Made by a program: the position numbers and the translations under genes
Notes under the pieces: generated by a model
Told to the model about the DNA's origin: nothing
Databases searched by the model: none
The model's input: the letters and a program-made list of their open reading frames with translations, nothing else
Shown: one piece after another, positions 1 to 9,519 of the stretch
Layout of the letters: every line of letters begins with the position of its first letter
Numbering within the stretch: the first letter of the stretch is position 1
Source: Hyphomicrobiales bacterium
GTDB taxonomy: Bacteria > Pseudomonadota > Alphaproteobacteria > Rhizobiales > Rhizobiaceae
Assembly: GCA_900469475.1 (NCBI GenBank)
Contig: UBXG01000002.1
Location: 508,577-572,576, forward strand
Length of the DNA: 64,000 bases
Reading direction: 5' to 3'

Positions 1-373
1 GGATATTGGTGAGCTTCGGCACGATACGCCCGCCGGCGGCATCGTGGGTGAAGGCAACACCGGGCGCAAAGGCGCGATCGAAGAAGCCCTTGAGGATCGC
101 CGGGAAATTGAACCACCATTGCGGAAAGACAAGGATCAGCCCCTCTGCCGCCTGCAGCCGTGCGACGATGGCATCGACGCCAGAGGTATCGTAGGGCTCG
201 TCGAAATAGCCGCGCCGCTCGGCTTCGGACAGACGTGGGTCGAAGCCTTCGCGATAGAGATCGAGCAGATCGACCTGGTGACCGCGAGCGACGAGCGTTT
301 CCTGAGCAAGCTTTGCCACGGCGGCGGCAAAACTGTCCTCCAGCGGATGGGCCAGCACCAGCAGGATGCGCAT
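1..373 (-). CDS. NAD(P)H-dependent oxidoreductase, flavodoxin-like fold (C-terminus cut by window edge)
   Basis: The first 124 residues are present and the rest lies outside the window. The start [10 protein letters not shown] followed by a serine-containing loop (LEDSFAAAVA), and the later block GLILVFPQWWFNFPAILKGF, are the FMN-binding and dimer-interface motifs of the NQO/MdaB/KefF flavodoxin-fold quinone reductases. These are cytoplasmic enzymes that move two electrons from NAD(P)H to quinones. Its ATG shares a base with the xseA stop codon (TGATG), so it is probably translationally coupled to xseA and in the same operon. The substrate cannot be told from sequence. Confidence 0.85.
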   Translation of the reverse strand, partial: MRILLVLAHPLEDSFAAAVAKLAQETLVARGHQVDLLDLYREGFDPRLSEAERRGYFDEPYDTSGVDAIVARLQAAEGLILVFPQWWFNFPAILKGFFDRAFAPGVAFTHDAAGGRIVPKLTNI

Positions 374-1989
374 CAGAACAGGCTTCCCTGCTTCGGTGGA
401 GCGGCAGGATCTGCCGGTTTGGTGACACGCTTCTTCAAAGGCGCGGTGCCTGATGGCGGTGCGGATGAAGACGGTGGGGAGGCGTCATCGCCGGTGACGG
501 CCCCGATGCGGCCATCCGCGAATTCGATCGAAATGGCCGCACCCACCGAAAGTGCTGCCGCCAGCGAAACCGGGCGGTCATCCTCGTCGCGCACAACGGC
601 ATAGCCGCGCTTCAGAACATTCTTGTAGGAGAGCGACTGCAGGATGCGCTCCTGCGCCGTAAGTTCGCTGCGCGCGCGGGTCAGCTGGTGGCGGATGGCG
701 GTGTCGGCGTGACGGACGAGATTGCCGAGACGATCGCGCGCCCTGCCCGTCTGCGCTTCGAGGCGCAATGGCAAGGTAGCAAAAACTGCATCGGCTCGCT
801 CGATGCGGGCACGGGACCGGTCGAGCATGCGCTCAATGGTGCGCTCCGCGCGGGTCATCCGTTCGCCCAATTGCTGGCGGCGCTCGGCGATCCGATTCGA
901 CAGAATATCGGGTCGGAGATGCGACGCCGTGCGCTCGAAGGAGCGGCGCTTGTTGAGCGTGTTCAGCTCCAGCCCGCGGCCAAGGCCGGCGGCCGCTTCG
1001 TCGAAGCGCCGGCGCGGCAGAGCCAGGATCTGGTCAAGGGAAGGCAAGGCGCGCAGCAGCGCGCGAACCGCCTGCCGCCGTTGATCCATCTGTCTCGTCA
1101 TCCCCCCTTGCAGCCGGGCTGCAAGGCTTGCGAGTTGCGCCTCCAATTCGGCCCGAACAGGCACGGCCATTTCCGCCGCACCTGTCGGCGTTGGGGCGCG
1201 CACGTCGGCGGCATAGTCGATCAAGGTCCAGTCGGTCTCGTGGCCAACGGCCGAGATCAGCGGGATCTCACTCGCAGCTGCGGCGCGGACGACCGCCTCG
1301 TCGTTAAAACTCCAGAGATCCTCGAGGCTGCCGCCGCCGCGCGCGACAATCAGCACATCGGGGCGCGGGATCGGGCCGCCAGGCGCAAACTCGTTGAAGC
1401 CTCGGATGGCGTTCGCCACCTCGTCGCCCGAGCCCTCCCCCTGTACCTTCACCGGCCAGACCAGCACGTGCACGGGGAAACGATCGGAGATGCGATGCAG
1501 TATATCGCGAATGACGGCGCCGGTCGGCGACGTCACGACGCCGATCACCTTGGGCATGAAGGGTAGCCGGCGCTTGCGCTCGGGATCGAAGAGGCCTTCG
1601 GCACCGAGCTTGCGCTTGCGTTCCTCCAGCAGCGCCATCAGGGCACCGGCGCCAGCGGGCTCCAAGGTTTCGATGACGATCTGATATTTCGACGAGCCCG
1701 GGAAAGTCGTCACCTTGCCCGTTGCAATGACTTCCATTCCCTCTTCAGGGCGGAATTTCAGCTTGGAAAATGTGCCTTTCCAGATCACCGCATCGATCCG
1801 CGCGCGATCATCCTTCAGCGCGAAATAGGCATGGCCCGAGGAATGGGGACCGCGATAGCCGGAAATTTCACCGCGCACACGCACCTGGTCGAACGCATTC
1901 TCGACCGTGCGCTTGATCGATCCGGATAGTTCCGAGACGGAGTATTCCGTCAGGTTCGAGGGCGAATCATTCTCAAAAAAGCTGCTCAT
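373..1989 (-). CDS. xseA: Exodeoxyribonuclease VII large subunit
   Basis: At 538 aa this is somewhat longer than E. coli XseA (about 450 aa), through a long charged coiled-coil middle and a low-complexity Ser/Pro tail near residues 500-530. The N-terminal OB-fold carries [20 protein letters not shown], the nucleic-acid-binding module. The catalytic region contains [17 protein letters not shown] and the following ISAVGHETD, the family signatures. With XseB, encoded elsewhere, it degrades single-stranded DNA from both ends in mismatch and damage processing. The start lies behind AAAGAGG. It is followed by the oxidoreductase gene with a one-base overlap. Confidence 0.97.
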   Translation of the reverse strand: MSSFFENDSPSNLTEYSVSELSGSIKRTVENAFDQVRVRGEISGYRGPHSSGHAYFALKDDRARIDAVIWKGTFSKLKFRPEEGMEVIATGKVTTFPGSSKYQIVIETLEPAGAGALMALLEERKRKLGAEGLFDPERKRRLPFMPKVIGVVTSPTGAVIRDILHRISDRFPVHVLVWPVKVQGEGSGDEVANAIRGFNEFAPGGPIPRPDVLIVARGGGSLEDLWSFNDEAVVRAAAASEIPLISAVGHETDWTLIDYAADVRAPTPTGAAEMAVPVRAELEAQLASLAARLQGGMTRQMDQRRQAVRALLRALPSLDQILALPRRRFDEAAAGLGRGLELNTLNKRRSFERTASHLRPDILSNRIAERRQQLGERMTRAERTIERMLDRSRARIERADAVFATLPLRLEAQTGRARDRLGNLVRHADTAIRHQLTRARSELTAQERILQSLSYKNVLKRGYAVVRDEDDRPVSLAAALSVGAAISIEFADGRIGAVTGDDASPPSSSAPPSGTAPLKKRVTKPADPAAPPKQGSLF

Positions 1990-2227
1990 GTCCTCTTTCT
2001 AGCCGATGTCGCGGTAAATGCGGAGCCTCGCGCATACCGCTTAAGTTTGAATCGATCGAACGACAGGATTGTGCGCATATCTAAGGTACTGCCGCCTCCT
2101 TTGCATGTCCCATAAAGGGCGTGGAGCCTATTGCTTCATCAAGCGTTAACCTTACCGACAAAGCCTTTCTTAGCCATCCGCGCGTAAACCTGTGCAAACT
2201 GGTTCTTGGTAAAGAGGATATGGAGCG

Positions 2228-2455
2228 ATGATATTCGTGACCGCCACGATCATCGGAATTGCCGCTGGCCTGCAACGCTCGACGATCGGCGCCCTGCTCG
2301 GCGTGGCATTGGTGAGCGTCGCCTTCATGGCGGCCGTTGCGATATCGATCGTTCCGCCGCCGCTGACGACATTGTTTATCGCGCTCGGCGGCTACAATCT
2401 CGGCTTTATCGGCTATCTCATGACAGCCGATATGCTGGAACAGCGCCGGGCTTAG
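2228..2455 (+). CDS. Small hydrophobic membrane protein, unknown function
   Basis: This 75-aa product is mostly hydrophobic, with two likely transmembrane helices (about residues 3-40 and 42-66) and a short charged tail (EQRRA). A GGAG ribosome-binding site sits 3-4 bases before the ATG. It is divergent from xseA with a 238-base gap that should hold both promoters. I do not recognise a family. The coding call rests on the Shine-Dalgarno site, the coherent membrane topology and the lack of a competing frame. Confidence 0.6.
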   Translation: MIFVTATIIGIAAGLQRSTIGALLGVALVSVAFMAAVAISIVPPPLTTLFIALGGYNLGFIGYLMTADMLEQRRA

Positions 2456-2538
2456 ACCCAATATCTAAGAGTATTCTGCGGCTTCCCGCTCGTAATGGCG
2501 TGGTTTGAAGATTCCACGCAGAGCTGAACGGCTCCAGC

Positions 2539-4392
2539 TCAATTCTGCGGCGTGACGCGGAAGAACTGCACATCCGATTCCGCCGACGCCGCAATCGGCT
2601 CCAGGTAAGCCGGGACATGCCCGGCGCTCAGCTGTGCATAAAGCCCCCTCGGCGCCCGCTCACTCACCAGCTCCACCTGCGGATCTCCCTTGCAGAAGGC
2701 GACAATCGTCACCTTTGCCTCATGCAGAAGCGCTTCTGCCTGTTGCGGCTCCGCAAGGCCGATAAGCAGCTCGGCCATCATTCCATCAGGATCGCGATGA
2801 TAGGGACCGGAGAGGGTGCGATGGGGGGTGAAGCGCAGAAGCGGCGCTCCCAGGTTGGAGGCCGCCGCGACCACCCCCGGCTCAAGATCGGCGATCGGTC
2901 GTAGGGCCTGCCTGGAGGTACAGTTGGCAGTCTCCTCCGCTTTGACGGGCGCCGCGACCATAAGACCATTGACGACCCCCTTGCTTGCAAGTGCGCCGCC
3001 CACGGCCCAAACGGCTGGGACAGAGGCCAATAACGTCCCCGCATAAAGCAGGATCGCACGCAGATTTCTGGGATCGGCCATGTAGTTTTTTCGCAATTCG
3101 GCGATCATCAATGCCAGTGGCGGTATGGCCAGGAGATTGGCGAATTCTGTGCCGCGTACCTGCACCAGCGTGATCACCCAATTGATCGCGATCAGCGCCA
3201 TCAGCATTGCGTGGAGGCTCGGCCGGGTGCCTCGCAGGATACGAAAGGCGCAGACGAGCATCGCCAGAAGACCCGTTGCGTAGAAGACGCCGAGCGTATC
3301 CGGCTGACGGTTGGCCACGGAGATAATCGATTGTGCCTCGGTCACCCTGCTGAGCCAGAAATCCACCAGCATGGGGTCCAGATCGGAAAGCGGATTGCGC
3401 AGGCATTGCGGCGCAAGCGCGACGGTTATCGCAAACACGAATGCGCCGTTGACCGCGAGAATTGCAATGCGCCAGGGCCGGGAGAGACGGCTGGCAAAAA
3501 TGGACGACAGGAGAAGCCCGACGCAGCCTGCGCTGGTGATGCCGTAAAAGCCGAGCGAGAGATTGTCGCATGTGATCATCGAATAAAGACGCGGCGGCAC
3601 CAGCGAGAAGAAGGCGGCGCTGACGGCAATCGTCAGGGTCAGGGCAAAAGCCCTGGCAGCGGGCGCGAATATTTCGCCTTTCCAGGCCCACAAACAGGCA
3701 ACCGACATGCAGGCGACGGCGACAAAGGGCGTCGTCTCCGCACCGATACCGAGCTGGATGGCAAGGGTAATGGCGGCGATCGCAAAGTTGCGAGGTCTGT
3801 AACCTTCATCGACGAGCATTGCGACAGTAAGCGCGACGAGGCCGAGCTGAACATTGTCGTGATCGATGGAGCCCGGCACGAAGCGTGGCGAAAGCAGGAC
3901 AAACAGCGCCGTCAGGATCAGCGAGAAGTGCATGCCTTCCACGCCGGCGATGCGCCGACCTGCAAGACCCATGAAGAACATCAGCGGCAGGACGAGCATA
4001 AGAGGCCACACCGTTAGCGCGGCCGCCTCGGCGCCTTCCGGTGAAAGGAACATCCGGAAGAAGAGGATGAGGCTTGCGATCGGCAGATCGATGAAGCGCG
4101 ACCAGTGCATCAGCGTCCCGCCCGCAAGGCCGAGACGGTACTGCATCATGTCGAACCAGCCCTGGCCTGCGAGAAAATCGCGCACTTCGACAAGACGCAT
4201 GGCGTCGTCATTATCCGGCCCGACATAGTCCGCGAGGTTGCGATGAATGATGAGCTGCGCGACGATGACGATGGCGGCATAGACCAGAGCGGCGAGAGCA
4301 GGATGAGACCAGCGCAGGGGTGCCTTCTTCTCTGCCGTTCCGGTTGCCTCGGGCGGCAGTGCCAGCGTTTGCGCCATCTCGATGAACCCCAT
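2539..4392 (-). CDS. Polytopic membrane protein, probable GT-C fold glycosyltransferase (STT3/AglB-like layout)
   Basis: This 617-aa protein has roughly 11-13 hydrophobic segments and a soluble C-terminal portion of about 130 residues. After the first helix, the periplasmic loop reads YVGPDNDDAMRLVEVRDFL, with an acidic motif where GT-C enzymes carry their first DxD. A second loop has PGSIDHDNVQLG, which resembles the DHH-type motif of archaeal oligosaccharyltransferases. GT-C enzymes take sugar from polyprenyl-phosphate donors on the outer face of the membrane. It is divergent from a GT2 + GtrA pair that could make and flip such a donor. No strong Shine-Dalgarno precedes either candidate start (4392 or the Met six codons in). 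The family assignment is inference. Confidence 0.7.
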   Translation of the reverse strand: MGFIEMAQTLALPPEATGTAEKKAPLRWSHPALAALVYAAIVIVAQLIIHRNLADYVGPDNDDAMRLVEVRDFLAGQGWFDMMQYRLGLAGGTLMHWSRFIDLPIASLILFFRMFLSPEGAEAAALTVWPLMLVLPLMFFMGLAGRRIAGVEGMHFSLILTALFVLLSPRFVPGSIDHDNVQLGLVALTVAMLVDEGYRPRNFAIAAITLAIQLGIGAETTPFVAVACMSVACLWAWKGEIFAPAARAFALTLTIAVSAAFFSLVPPRLYSMITCDNLSLGFYGITSAGCVGLLLSSIFASRLSRPWRIAILAVNGAFVFAITVALAPQCLRNPLSDLDPMLVDFWLSRVTEAQSIISVANRQPDTLGVFYATGLLAMLVCAFRILRGTRPSLHAMLMALIAINWVITLVQVRGTEFANLLAIPPLALMIAELRKNYMADPRNLRAILLYAGTLLASVPAVWAVGGALASKGVVNGLMVAAPVKAEETANCTSRQALRPIADLEPGVVAAASNLGAPLLRFTPHRTLSGPYHRDPDGMMAELLIGLAEPQQAEALLHEAKVTIVAFCKGDPQVELVSERAPRGLYAQLSAGHVPAYLEPIAASAESDVQFFRVTPQN

Positions 4393-4616
4393 GTTGGAAG
4401 GATAGTCGGGGCTATACGCTAACGGTTGCCGATCAAAAAAAAGTAAAGCCGCTGCCTACAGCCACTTTCATCACGATAATGTTTTTCGCAGCGCCGGTCT
4501 CCCGCCTTTTTTATTAGGCAGCCATAGGGTCTTATTAACAGCCAGCGGGATAAGCTCTCGTCCGGATCGTCAATCGGGCCTCGACTTGACTTCACACGCA
4601 GCAACCGGCCAAGACC

Positions 4617-5630
4617 ATGTCGAATGAGAAGCTGAATATCGCCGTCCTCCTGCCCTGCTACAATGAAGCCGCAACGATCGGCGAGGTCGTGCGCGGTTTC
4701 CGCAAGGCGCTGCCGCAGGCCGCGATCTATGTTTACGACAATAATTCGACGGACGGCACCGCGCTGCATGCCATACTTGCCGGCGCGACCGTCGTGCGCG
4801 AGCGCCGGCAGGGCAAGGGGCATGTGGTGCGCCGCATGTTCGCCGATATCGAAGCCGACATCTACCTGATGGCCGACGGCGACGGCACCTATGCGCCCGA
4901 GGACGGAGAAGAGCTGATCCGCACGCTGCTGACCGAGGGATCCGACATGGTGGTCGGCACCCGCCGCAACGTTCGCAACGACGCAGGCCGGCAGGGCCAT
5001 GCCTTCGGCAACCGCATTTTCAACTGGCTCTATCGCAGCATCTTCGGCGCCGATTTCACCGATATATTTTCCGGCTACCGCTGCTTCTCGCGCCGTTTCG
5101 TCAAGAGCTTTCCTGCCGTGTCAGGCGGTTTCGAGATCGAGACGGAAATGTCGGTTCATGCCTCCAGGCTGAAGCTGCCCGTCAGCGAGCTGGAACTCGA
5201 TTACGGTCGGCGGCCGGAAGGCTCGCATTCGAAGCTTTCCACCTTCCGCGACGGTGGCAAGATCCTCTGGATGTTCGCCATGCTGATGAAGGAAACGCGG
5301 CCTTTCGCCTTCTTCGGCATCCTGAGCGCCGTTGCTATGGAGCTGAGCATAGGCTTCTCCATCCCGGTCTTCATCGAGTATTTCGAAACCGGACAGGTCT
5401 TGCGCATGCCGAGTTGGATGCTCTCCCTGGCGCTGACAATGATCGCCTTCATGCTGTTCACAGCCGGTATCATCCTCGATTCCGTGGCGCGCGCCCGCGC
5501 CGAACAGTTGCGCATTCACTATATGAGCCTGCCCAGGCCCTCCTCGCGCGAAAGCGAAGATGACAGGGCGGTTTACATGGCTGAGATCGACAAGCCGGCA
5601 AGCCGGAAGAAAAGGGCCAAGGCTGCATGA
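4617..5630 (+). CDS. Family 2 glycosyltransferase, polyprenyl-phosphate sugar synthase type (DPM1/GtrB-like)
   Basis: This 337-aa protein opens with the GT-A nucleotide-binding strand (IAVLLPCYNEAATIGEVV). It has the DNNSTDGT motif at 41-48 and a metal-binding DGDG at 87-90. Two hydrophobic helices near residues 225-290 would anchor it in the membrane, as in GtrB and dolichyl-phosphate mannose synthases. These enzymes transfer a hexose from a nucleotide sugar to undecaprenyl phosphate on the cytoplasmic face. The last four bases (ATGA) overlap the start of the gtrA-family gene, so the two are translationally coupled. The sugar is unknown. The start has only a weak ribosome-binding site. Confidence 0.9.
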   Translation: MSNEKLNIAVLLPCYNEAATIGEVVRGFRKALPQAAIYVYDNNSTDGTALHAILAGATVVRERRQGKGHVVRRMFADIEADIYLMADGDGTYAPEDGEELIRTLLTEGSDMVVGTRRNVRNDAGRQGHAFGNRIFNWLYRSIFGADFTDIFSGYRCFSRRFVKSFPAVSGGFEIETEMSVHASRLKLPVSELELDYGRRPEGSHSKLSTFRDGGKILWMFAMLMKETRPFAFFGILSAVAMELSIGFSIPVFIEYFETGQVLRMPSWMLSLALTMIAFMLFTAGIILDSVARARAEQLRIHYMSLPRPSSRESEDDRAVYMAEIDKPASRKKRAKAA

Positions 5631-6013
5631 AGAAGCTCTTTCGCTTCCTGATCGCTGGCGGTGTCGGCTTCGTGGTCGATGCTGGCGTGCTGCATCTGTT
5701 GCTATGGTTCACGCCCTTCGGCCCCTTCGTCGGCCGCGCCATATCGATCCCGAGCGCGCTGCTTGCCACTTGGGTACTCAACCGCAACTTCACCTTCGGC
5801 CGATCCGACCGCTCGCTTGCGGCGGAGGGCTTCCGCTACGGCTCGGTCGGGCTGACCTCGGCTCTGCTGAACTACGCCCTTTTCAGCTCGCTGCTGATGA
5901 CCGAACCGTCATTGCGGCCGATCATCGCGCTGACGCTGGCATCGACGGCGGCAACGGCATTCAGCTTCTTCGGCTATTCGCGCTTCGTCTTCCGTCACCG
6001 GCAAAATTCCTGA
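5627..6013 (+). CDS. GtrA-family membrane protein (putative lipid-linked sugar flippase)
   Basis: This 128-aa protein has four hydrophobic helices and matches the GtrA layout: KKLFRFLIAGGVGFVVDAGV at the start, a basic ATWVLNRNFTFG loop after helix two, and FFGYSRFVFR at the end. GtrA proteins are thought to flip undecaprenyl-phosphate-glucose or a similar lipid-linked sugar to the periplasm. It overlaps the upstream GT2 gene by four bases. The stop codon sits at the edge of a short intergenic repeat. With the divergent GT-C-like gene, the trio resembles the gtrA-gtrB-gtr(type) arrangement. Confidence 0.9.
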   Translation: MKKLFRFLIAGGVGFVVDAGVLHLLLWFTPFGPFVGRAISIPSALLATWVLNRNFTFGRSDRSLAAEGFRYGSVGLTSALLNYALFSSLLMTEPSLRPIIALTLASTAATAFSFFGYSRFVFRHRQNS

Positions 6014-6063
6014 AGCAATTCCAGGAAAAGTGTGCAGCGGTTTTCCGTCCTGAATTGCGTCGC
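6013..6063. repeat. Short intergenic palindromic repeat, family A
   Basis: The segment starts with GCAATTCCAGGAAAAG and ends with GGTTTTCCGTCCTGAATTGC, forming an imperfect palindrome around the core AAAAGTGTGCAGCGGTTTT. Related copies occur at 38888-38935 and 57302-57340, and the same core lies inside the larger repeats at 42824 and 45718. This copy abuts the stop of the GtrA gene and separates it from the convergent Gfo/Idh gene. It may also act as a terminator-like hairpin. Confidence 0.75.
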
Positions 6064-6079
6064 ACGATAAGGAACGCCC

Positions 6080-7066
6080 TCAGACCGGCTCCCAGCCATC
6101 CTTTTCGCTGGCGCGGTAGATGGCGTCGATGACCTTCTGGTTGAGCTTCGAGCTTTCCAGCGACACGATCTCTGCGCCTTGACCGAGCGCGGCAGAAGCG
6201 AAAGCTTCAGCCTCGCGCCTGTACTGGCGGCTGTCGGGGAAACGGAAAACCTGCGATTCCGAATGGCCGCGATTGGTCAGCTCCAGCTCTTCAGCACCAT
6301 AGCGATCGGCATTGAAGGGAGACTTCACCTCGATGAAACCCTCGGTGCCATGGAAGACCATGACCTGACGGTTCGCCATCTGCGTCGAGATATAGAAGGT
6401 CAGTTCGAAGTCGCCGAAGTCTGCCTTGACACTGGAATAGATGTCGGTGCCGAATTCCGGGTCGCGCTCAGTGACGGCCTGAATGCGCAGGGGTTCGCGA
6501 CCGGTGACGAAACGGGTGCTGATCGTCGGGTAGACACCGATGTCAGGCAGGCCGCCGCCGCCGAGCGCAGGGATATTGCGCATGTTGCCGGCGTCGCGGT
6601 TGAAATAGGTGAAGGCGCCCTGGATGTGGCGCAGGCGGCCAATGGCGCCATCGGCGAGCAGCGAGCGAACCTTCCGCCAGACCGGCGCATAGGTAACCAT
6701 ATAGGCTTCCGTCACCAGCACCTTGTTGCGGTCGCGGGCGGCGATCAGGCTGTCGATTTCATCCGCCTTGAGGGCGATCGGCTTTTCGCAGAGCACGTGC
6801 TTGCCGGCATCGGCTGCCTTGATCGTCCATTCGACGTGCTGAGAAGTCGGCAACGGGATATAGACGGCGTCGATCGCATCGGAGGCGAGCATCTCCTCAT
6901 AGGAGCCAAAAGCATGCGGCACGGAGAAGCGGTCGGCCATCTGCCGAGCACGGGCGAGATCGCGGCTGGCAATGGCAGTCACGACGCAGTTTTCCGCATC
7001 CTGGATGGCCGGCACCACCAGATCGCGACCGATCTTGGCCGTCGACAGAATTCCGAAACGCAGCAT
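6080..7066 (-). CDS. Gfo/Idh/MocA-family NAD(P)-dependent oxidoreductase
   Basis: This 328-aa protein starts at [15 protein letters not shown] behind AAGGAGAG, which favours this start over upstream in-frame ATGs. The N-terminal Rossmann fold is followed by [10 protein letters not shown], whose EKP lysine is the conserved family residue. The C-terminal alpha/beta domain has [11 protein letters not shown] near residue 165, including the catalytic-site Asp. Family members oxidise or reduce hydroxyl groups on sugars, inositols or related polyols. No adjacent transporter indicates a substrate, and its ends face a repeat and a divergent aldo/keto reductase. Confidence 0.92.
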   Translation of the reverse strand: MLRFGILSTAKIGRDLVVPAIQDAENCVVTAIASRDLARARQMADRFSVPHAFGSYEEMLASDAIDAVYIPLPTSQHVEWTIKAADAGKHVLCEKPIALKADEIDSLIAARDRNKVLVTEAYMVTYAPVWRKVRSLLADGAIGRLRHIQGAFTYFNRDAGNMRNIPALGGGGLPDIGVYPTISTRFVTGREPLRIQAVTERDPEFGTDIYSSVKADFGDFELTFYISTQMANRQVMVFHGTEGFIEVKSPFNADRYGAEELELTNRGHSESQVFRFPDSRQYRREAEAFASAALGQGAEIVSLESSKLNQKVIDAIYRASEKDGWEPV

Positions 7067-7338
7067 GATCTCTCTCCTTAAGCATCGCATTCCAGACGCT
7101 GGCCGCGCCACAGGAACCGGTAAAATCGAAAATCAGAGCTGACGACTCGACGCCGCAGCAGCGGCGCTGACCTTAAGCGGCGGTCGCAACGGGCGCAACG
7201 CTGTTCGGCTAAGTGTCTTTCGCCCATAAATAAAGAAATCGTTAGTGGTCTTTGTCGGCAAAGGTCGTTAGCCTGCACTGTCCCTTCGCGCCGGCGCCTG
7301 CTCGCCGAGCTGCCCCTCAAGTGATTTGGAGTGATATC

Positions 7339-8289
7339 ATGGACATGCGCAAGCTTGGACGAACCGATCTGTTTGTCGCCCCCATCGTTTTCGGCGGAAA
7401 TGTCTTCGGCTGGACGGCCGATGAGAAAACCTCCTACGCACTGCTCGACGCCTTCTTCGATGCCGGCTTCAACACGATCGACACGGCCGATGTCTATTCC
7501 CGCTGGGTTCCCGGCAACAAGGGCGGCGATTCCGAGGAGATCATCGGCAGGTGGCTGAAGCAGGGCCACGTTTCACGCGACAAGGCCATCATCATCACCA
7601 AGGTCGGATCGGAGATGGGGCCGGGCAAGAAGGGCCTCAAGGCCGACTATATCATCGAGGCGGCCGAGGCCTCGCTGAAGCGGCTGCAGACCGATCACAT
7701 CGACCTTTACCTATCGCACTGGCCGGACCCAGAGACGCCGCATGAGGAATCGCTCGCCGCCTATGCCAAGCTGAAGGAACAGGGCAAGATCCGCCACGTC
7801 GGCTGCTCGAACCTCGATGCGACGCAGCTCCAGGCTTCGCTCGATGCTGCCGCCAAGACCGGCCTGCCGCGCTACGACGTGCTGCAGCCCGAATATAATC
7901 TTTATGCCCGCGACAGCTTCGAGGGACCGCTGGCGGATCTCTGCGTCAGGGAAGACATCGGCGTCATCACCTATTTCAGCCTCGCAGCCGGCTTCCTGAC
8001 CGGCAAGTACCGCACCAAGGCCGATACCGAGGGACGGGCACGCGAAAACCGGGTTGCCGCCTATCTCGACGACAAGGGCCTGCGGATTCTCGCAGCGCTC
8101 GACAAGGTCGCGGCCGAAACCAGCGCGAAGCCCGCCGAAATCGCGCTTGCCTGGCTCTTGCGCAAGCGTGGCGTTACCGCCCCGATCGCCAGCGCGACCA
8201 GCCTCAGCCAACTCGACGCGCTCATCAATTCGGCGAAGCTCTCGCTTTCCGATGACGCCATGCGCCTGCTCGACGAAGCCGGCAAGTAA
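7339..8289 (+). CDS. Aldo/keto reductase
   Basis: This 316-aa (beta/alpha)8 NADPH-dependent carbonyl reductase carries the complete catalytic tetrad: D48 and Y53 (in GFNTIDTADVY), K88 (IITKVG) and H127 (LYLSHWPD). The start at 7339 has GGAG just upstream. Longer in-frame extensions lack the family alignment. The C-terminal cofactor-binding region (VTAPIASATSLSQL) is intact. It is followed after 14 bases by a GNAT gene, probably in the same transcript. The physiological substrate is unknown. Confidence 0.93.
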   Translation: MDMRKLGRTDLFVAPIVFGGNVFGWTADEKTSYALLDAFFDAGFNTIDTADVYSRWVPGNKGGDSEEIIGRWLKQGHVSRDKAIIITKVGSEMGPGKKGLKADYIIEAAEASLKRLQTDHIDLYLSHWPDPETPHEESLAAYAKLKEQGKIRHVGCSNLDATQLQASLDAAAKTGLPRYDVLQPEYNLYARDSFEGPLADLCVREDIGVITYFSLAAGFLTGKYRTKADTEGRARENRVAAYLDDKGLRILAALDKVAAETSAKPAEIALAWLLRKRGVTAPIASATSLSQLDALINSAKLSLSDDAMRLLDEAGK

Positions 8290-8303
8290 ACGGAGCTTGG
8301 CCG

Positions 8304-8747
8304 ATGACCGTGACGATTCGAGACGCCAAACCCGAGGATGAAACGCGCTGGCGCGCGCTTTGGGATGGCTATCTGGCCTTCTACGGCGTCACCGTCACTC
8401 CCGACATTACCGATGCGACATGGCGCCGGGTCTTCGATCCGGCGTCGGCGATCTTCATGCGCGTGGCCGAAGTCGATGGCGAGGTGAAGGGCTTTACCCT
8501 CAGCCTCACGCATGAGGGCACCTGGGTGCGCGCACCCGACTGCTATCTGGAAGACCTGTTCGTCGATGAAAGCGCCAGAGGCCACGGCGTCGGCCGGGCG
8601 CTGCTCGACGATCTCGTCGCGCTGTGCAAGAAAAACGGCTGGGCACGGCTTTACTGGCACACAGAAGAAGGCAATGTGACCGCCCGCAAGCTCTATGACA
8701 GCTACGTTAAGAGCGACGGGCATATTCGCTATCGCATCAGCTTCTAA
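8304..8747 (+). CDS. GNAT-family N-acetyltransferase
   Basis: This 147-aa protein is a single GNAT domain. Motif A, the acetyl-CoA pyrophosphate loop, is LFVDESARGHGVGRALL around residues 88-104, and motif B contains LYWHTEEGNVTARKLYDSY. GGAG lies eight bases before the ATG. The gene follows the aldo/keto reductase closely. Its 3' end overlaps the convergent M15-like gene by 11 bases. The acceptor substrate cannot be inferred. Confidence 0.92.
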   Translation: MTVTIRDAKPEDETRWRALWDGYLAFYGVTVTPDITDATWRRVFDPASAIFMRVAEVDGEVKGFTLSLTHEGTWVRAPDCYLEDLFVDESARGHGVGRALLDDLVALCKKNGWARLYWHTEEGNVTARKLYDSYVKSDGHIRYRISF

Positions 8748-9354
8748 GTTTGGGAAAGCCCTCATAATGGGCGGAATGGCCGCCCTCCCAGTTCGCCATG
8801 CCCGGCTTGGTCAACATGCCGCGGGGGCTGACAAAGCTCTGGATGGTCCGCTTGGGCCGCTCGTGCCACTGGATGTTGAAGGCCCAGAGCTTCGGGAAGA
8901 AGCAGAGCGATGCATAGGGCAGATGGTCGTGGATCCACCAGGCGAGCTTCTGCCAATCGCCTTCGTGGCCGTGATGATCGATCAGCCACGGCACGACGAT
9001 GCAGACGGCCGCGCCCATGCAGCCGTCGAGATCGCGCATATCCCAGATGTGGTGCGCAGCGGTGTGGGGATTGGTCGAGCAGTTCAGCCCATTCCTGTTG
9101 CCGAAGGCGTTGACCTCGGGCGAGCGATAGCCGGAGCGGATATGTAGCCGGCCAAAGGTCGCTTCCAACGGTTCCAGCAACTCCTCGCAAAGCCGGCGTC
9201 CGGCCTCGATCGCCAGATCGGGATCCTCCGGAATATTGGGGATGCGATAGAAATCCGATATTTCCGAATGCAGGAAATCGCGAAAGAAGAAGTTCTTCGA
9301 CAGCCTGACACGGCCGAGATCCTCAAGCCCCTTCATCGACCCCGGTTTTCTCAT
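8737..9354 (-). CDS. Peptidase M15-like protein (DD-carboxypeptidase fold, hypothetical)
   Basis: This 205-aa protein contains LHIRSGYRSPEVNAFGN near residues 90-106 and AHHIWDMRD near 119-128. Their arrangement recalls the strand-loop-His-x6-Asp zinc site of M15A peptidases and Hedgehog-like folds. No signal peptide is seen. Start 9354 is preceded by GAGGAGG. The 3' end overlaps the convergent GNAT gene by 11 bases. The enzymatic activity is not demonstrated, and several metal ligands differ from well-known VanX/VanY members, so the function is uncertain. Confidence 0.7.
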   Translation of the reverse strand: MRKPGSMKGLEDLGRVRLSKNFFFRDFLHSEISDFYRIPNIPEDPDLAIEAGRRLCEELLEPLEATFGRLHIRSGYRSPEVNAFGNRNGLNCSTNPHTAAHHIWDMRDLDGCMGAAVCIVVPWLIDHHGHEGDWQKLAWWIHDHLPYASLCFFPKLWAFNIQWHERPKRTIQSFVSPRGMLTKPGMANWEGGHSAHYEGFPKLRS

Positions 9355-9519
9355 CGCTTGAAAATCCTCCTCGCCATCCCTGCATTTCAGCCGACTTTAA
9401 ACCGGATCGCCACCCGAATCCGTCAGCAACGGGAACAATTCGACCCGCGCCGACTTTCGTAAGGGCCGCTGACTGCGGCAAGCCCTTGAAAATCGGGTTC
9501 CCGAATATGGAGAGAAACA

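Noticed and set aside
688..1566. Open frame of 292 codons antisense to xseA
   Set aside because: It is the opposite strand of a certain gene; GC-rich codon use leaves long open shadows. No ribosome-binding site or domain.
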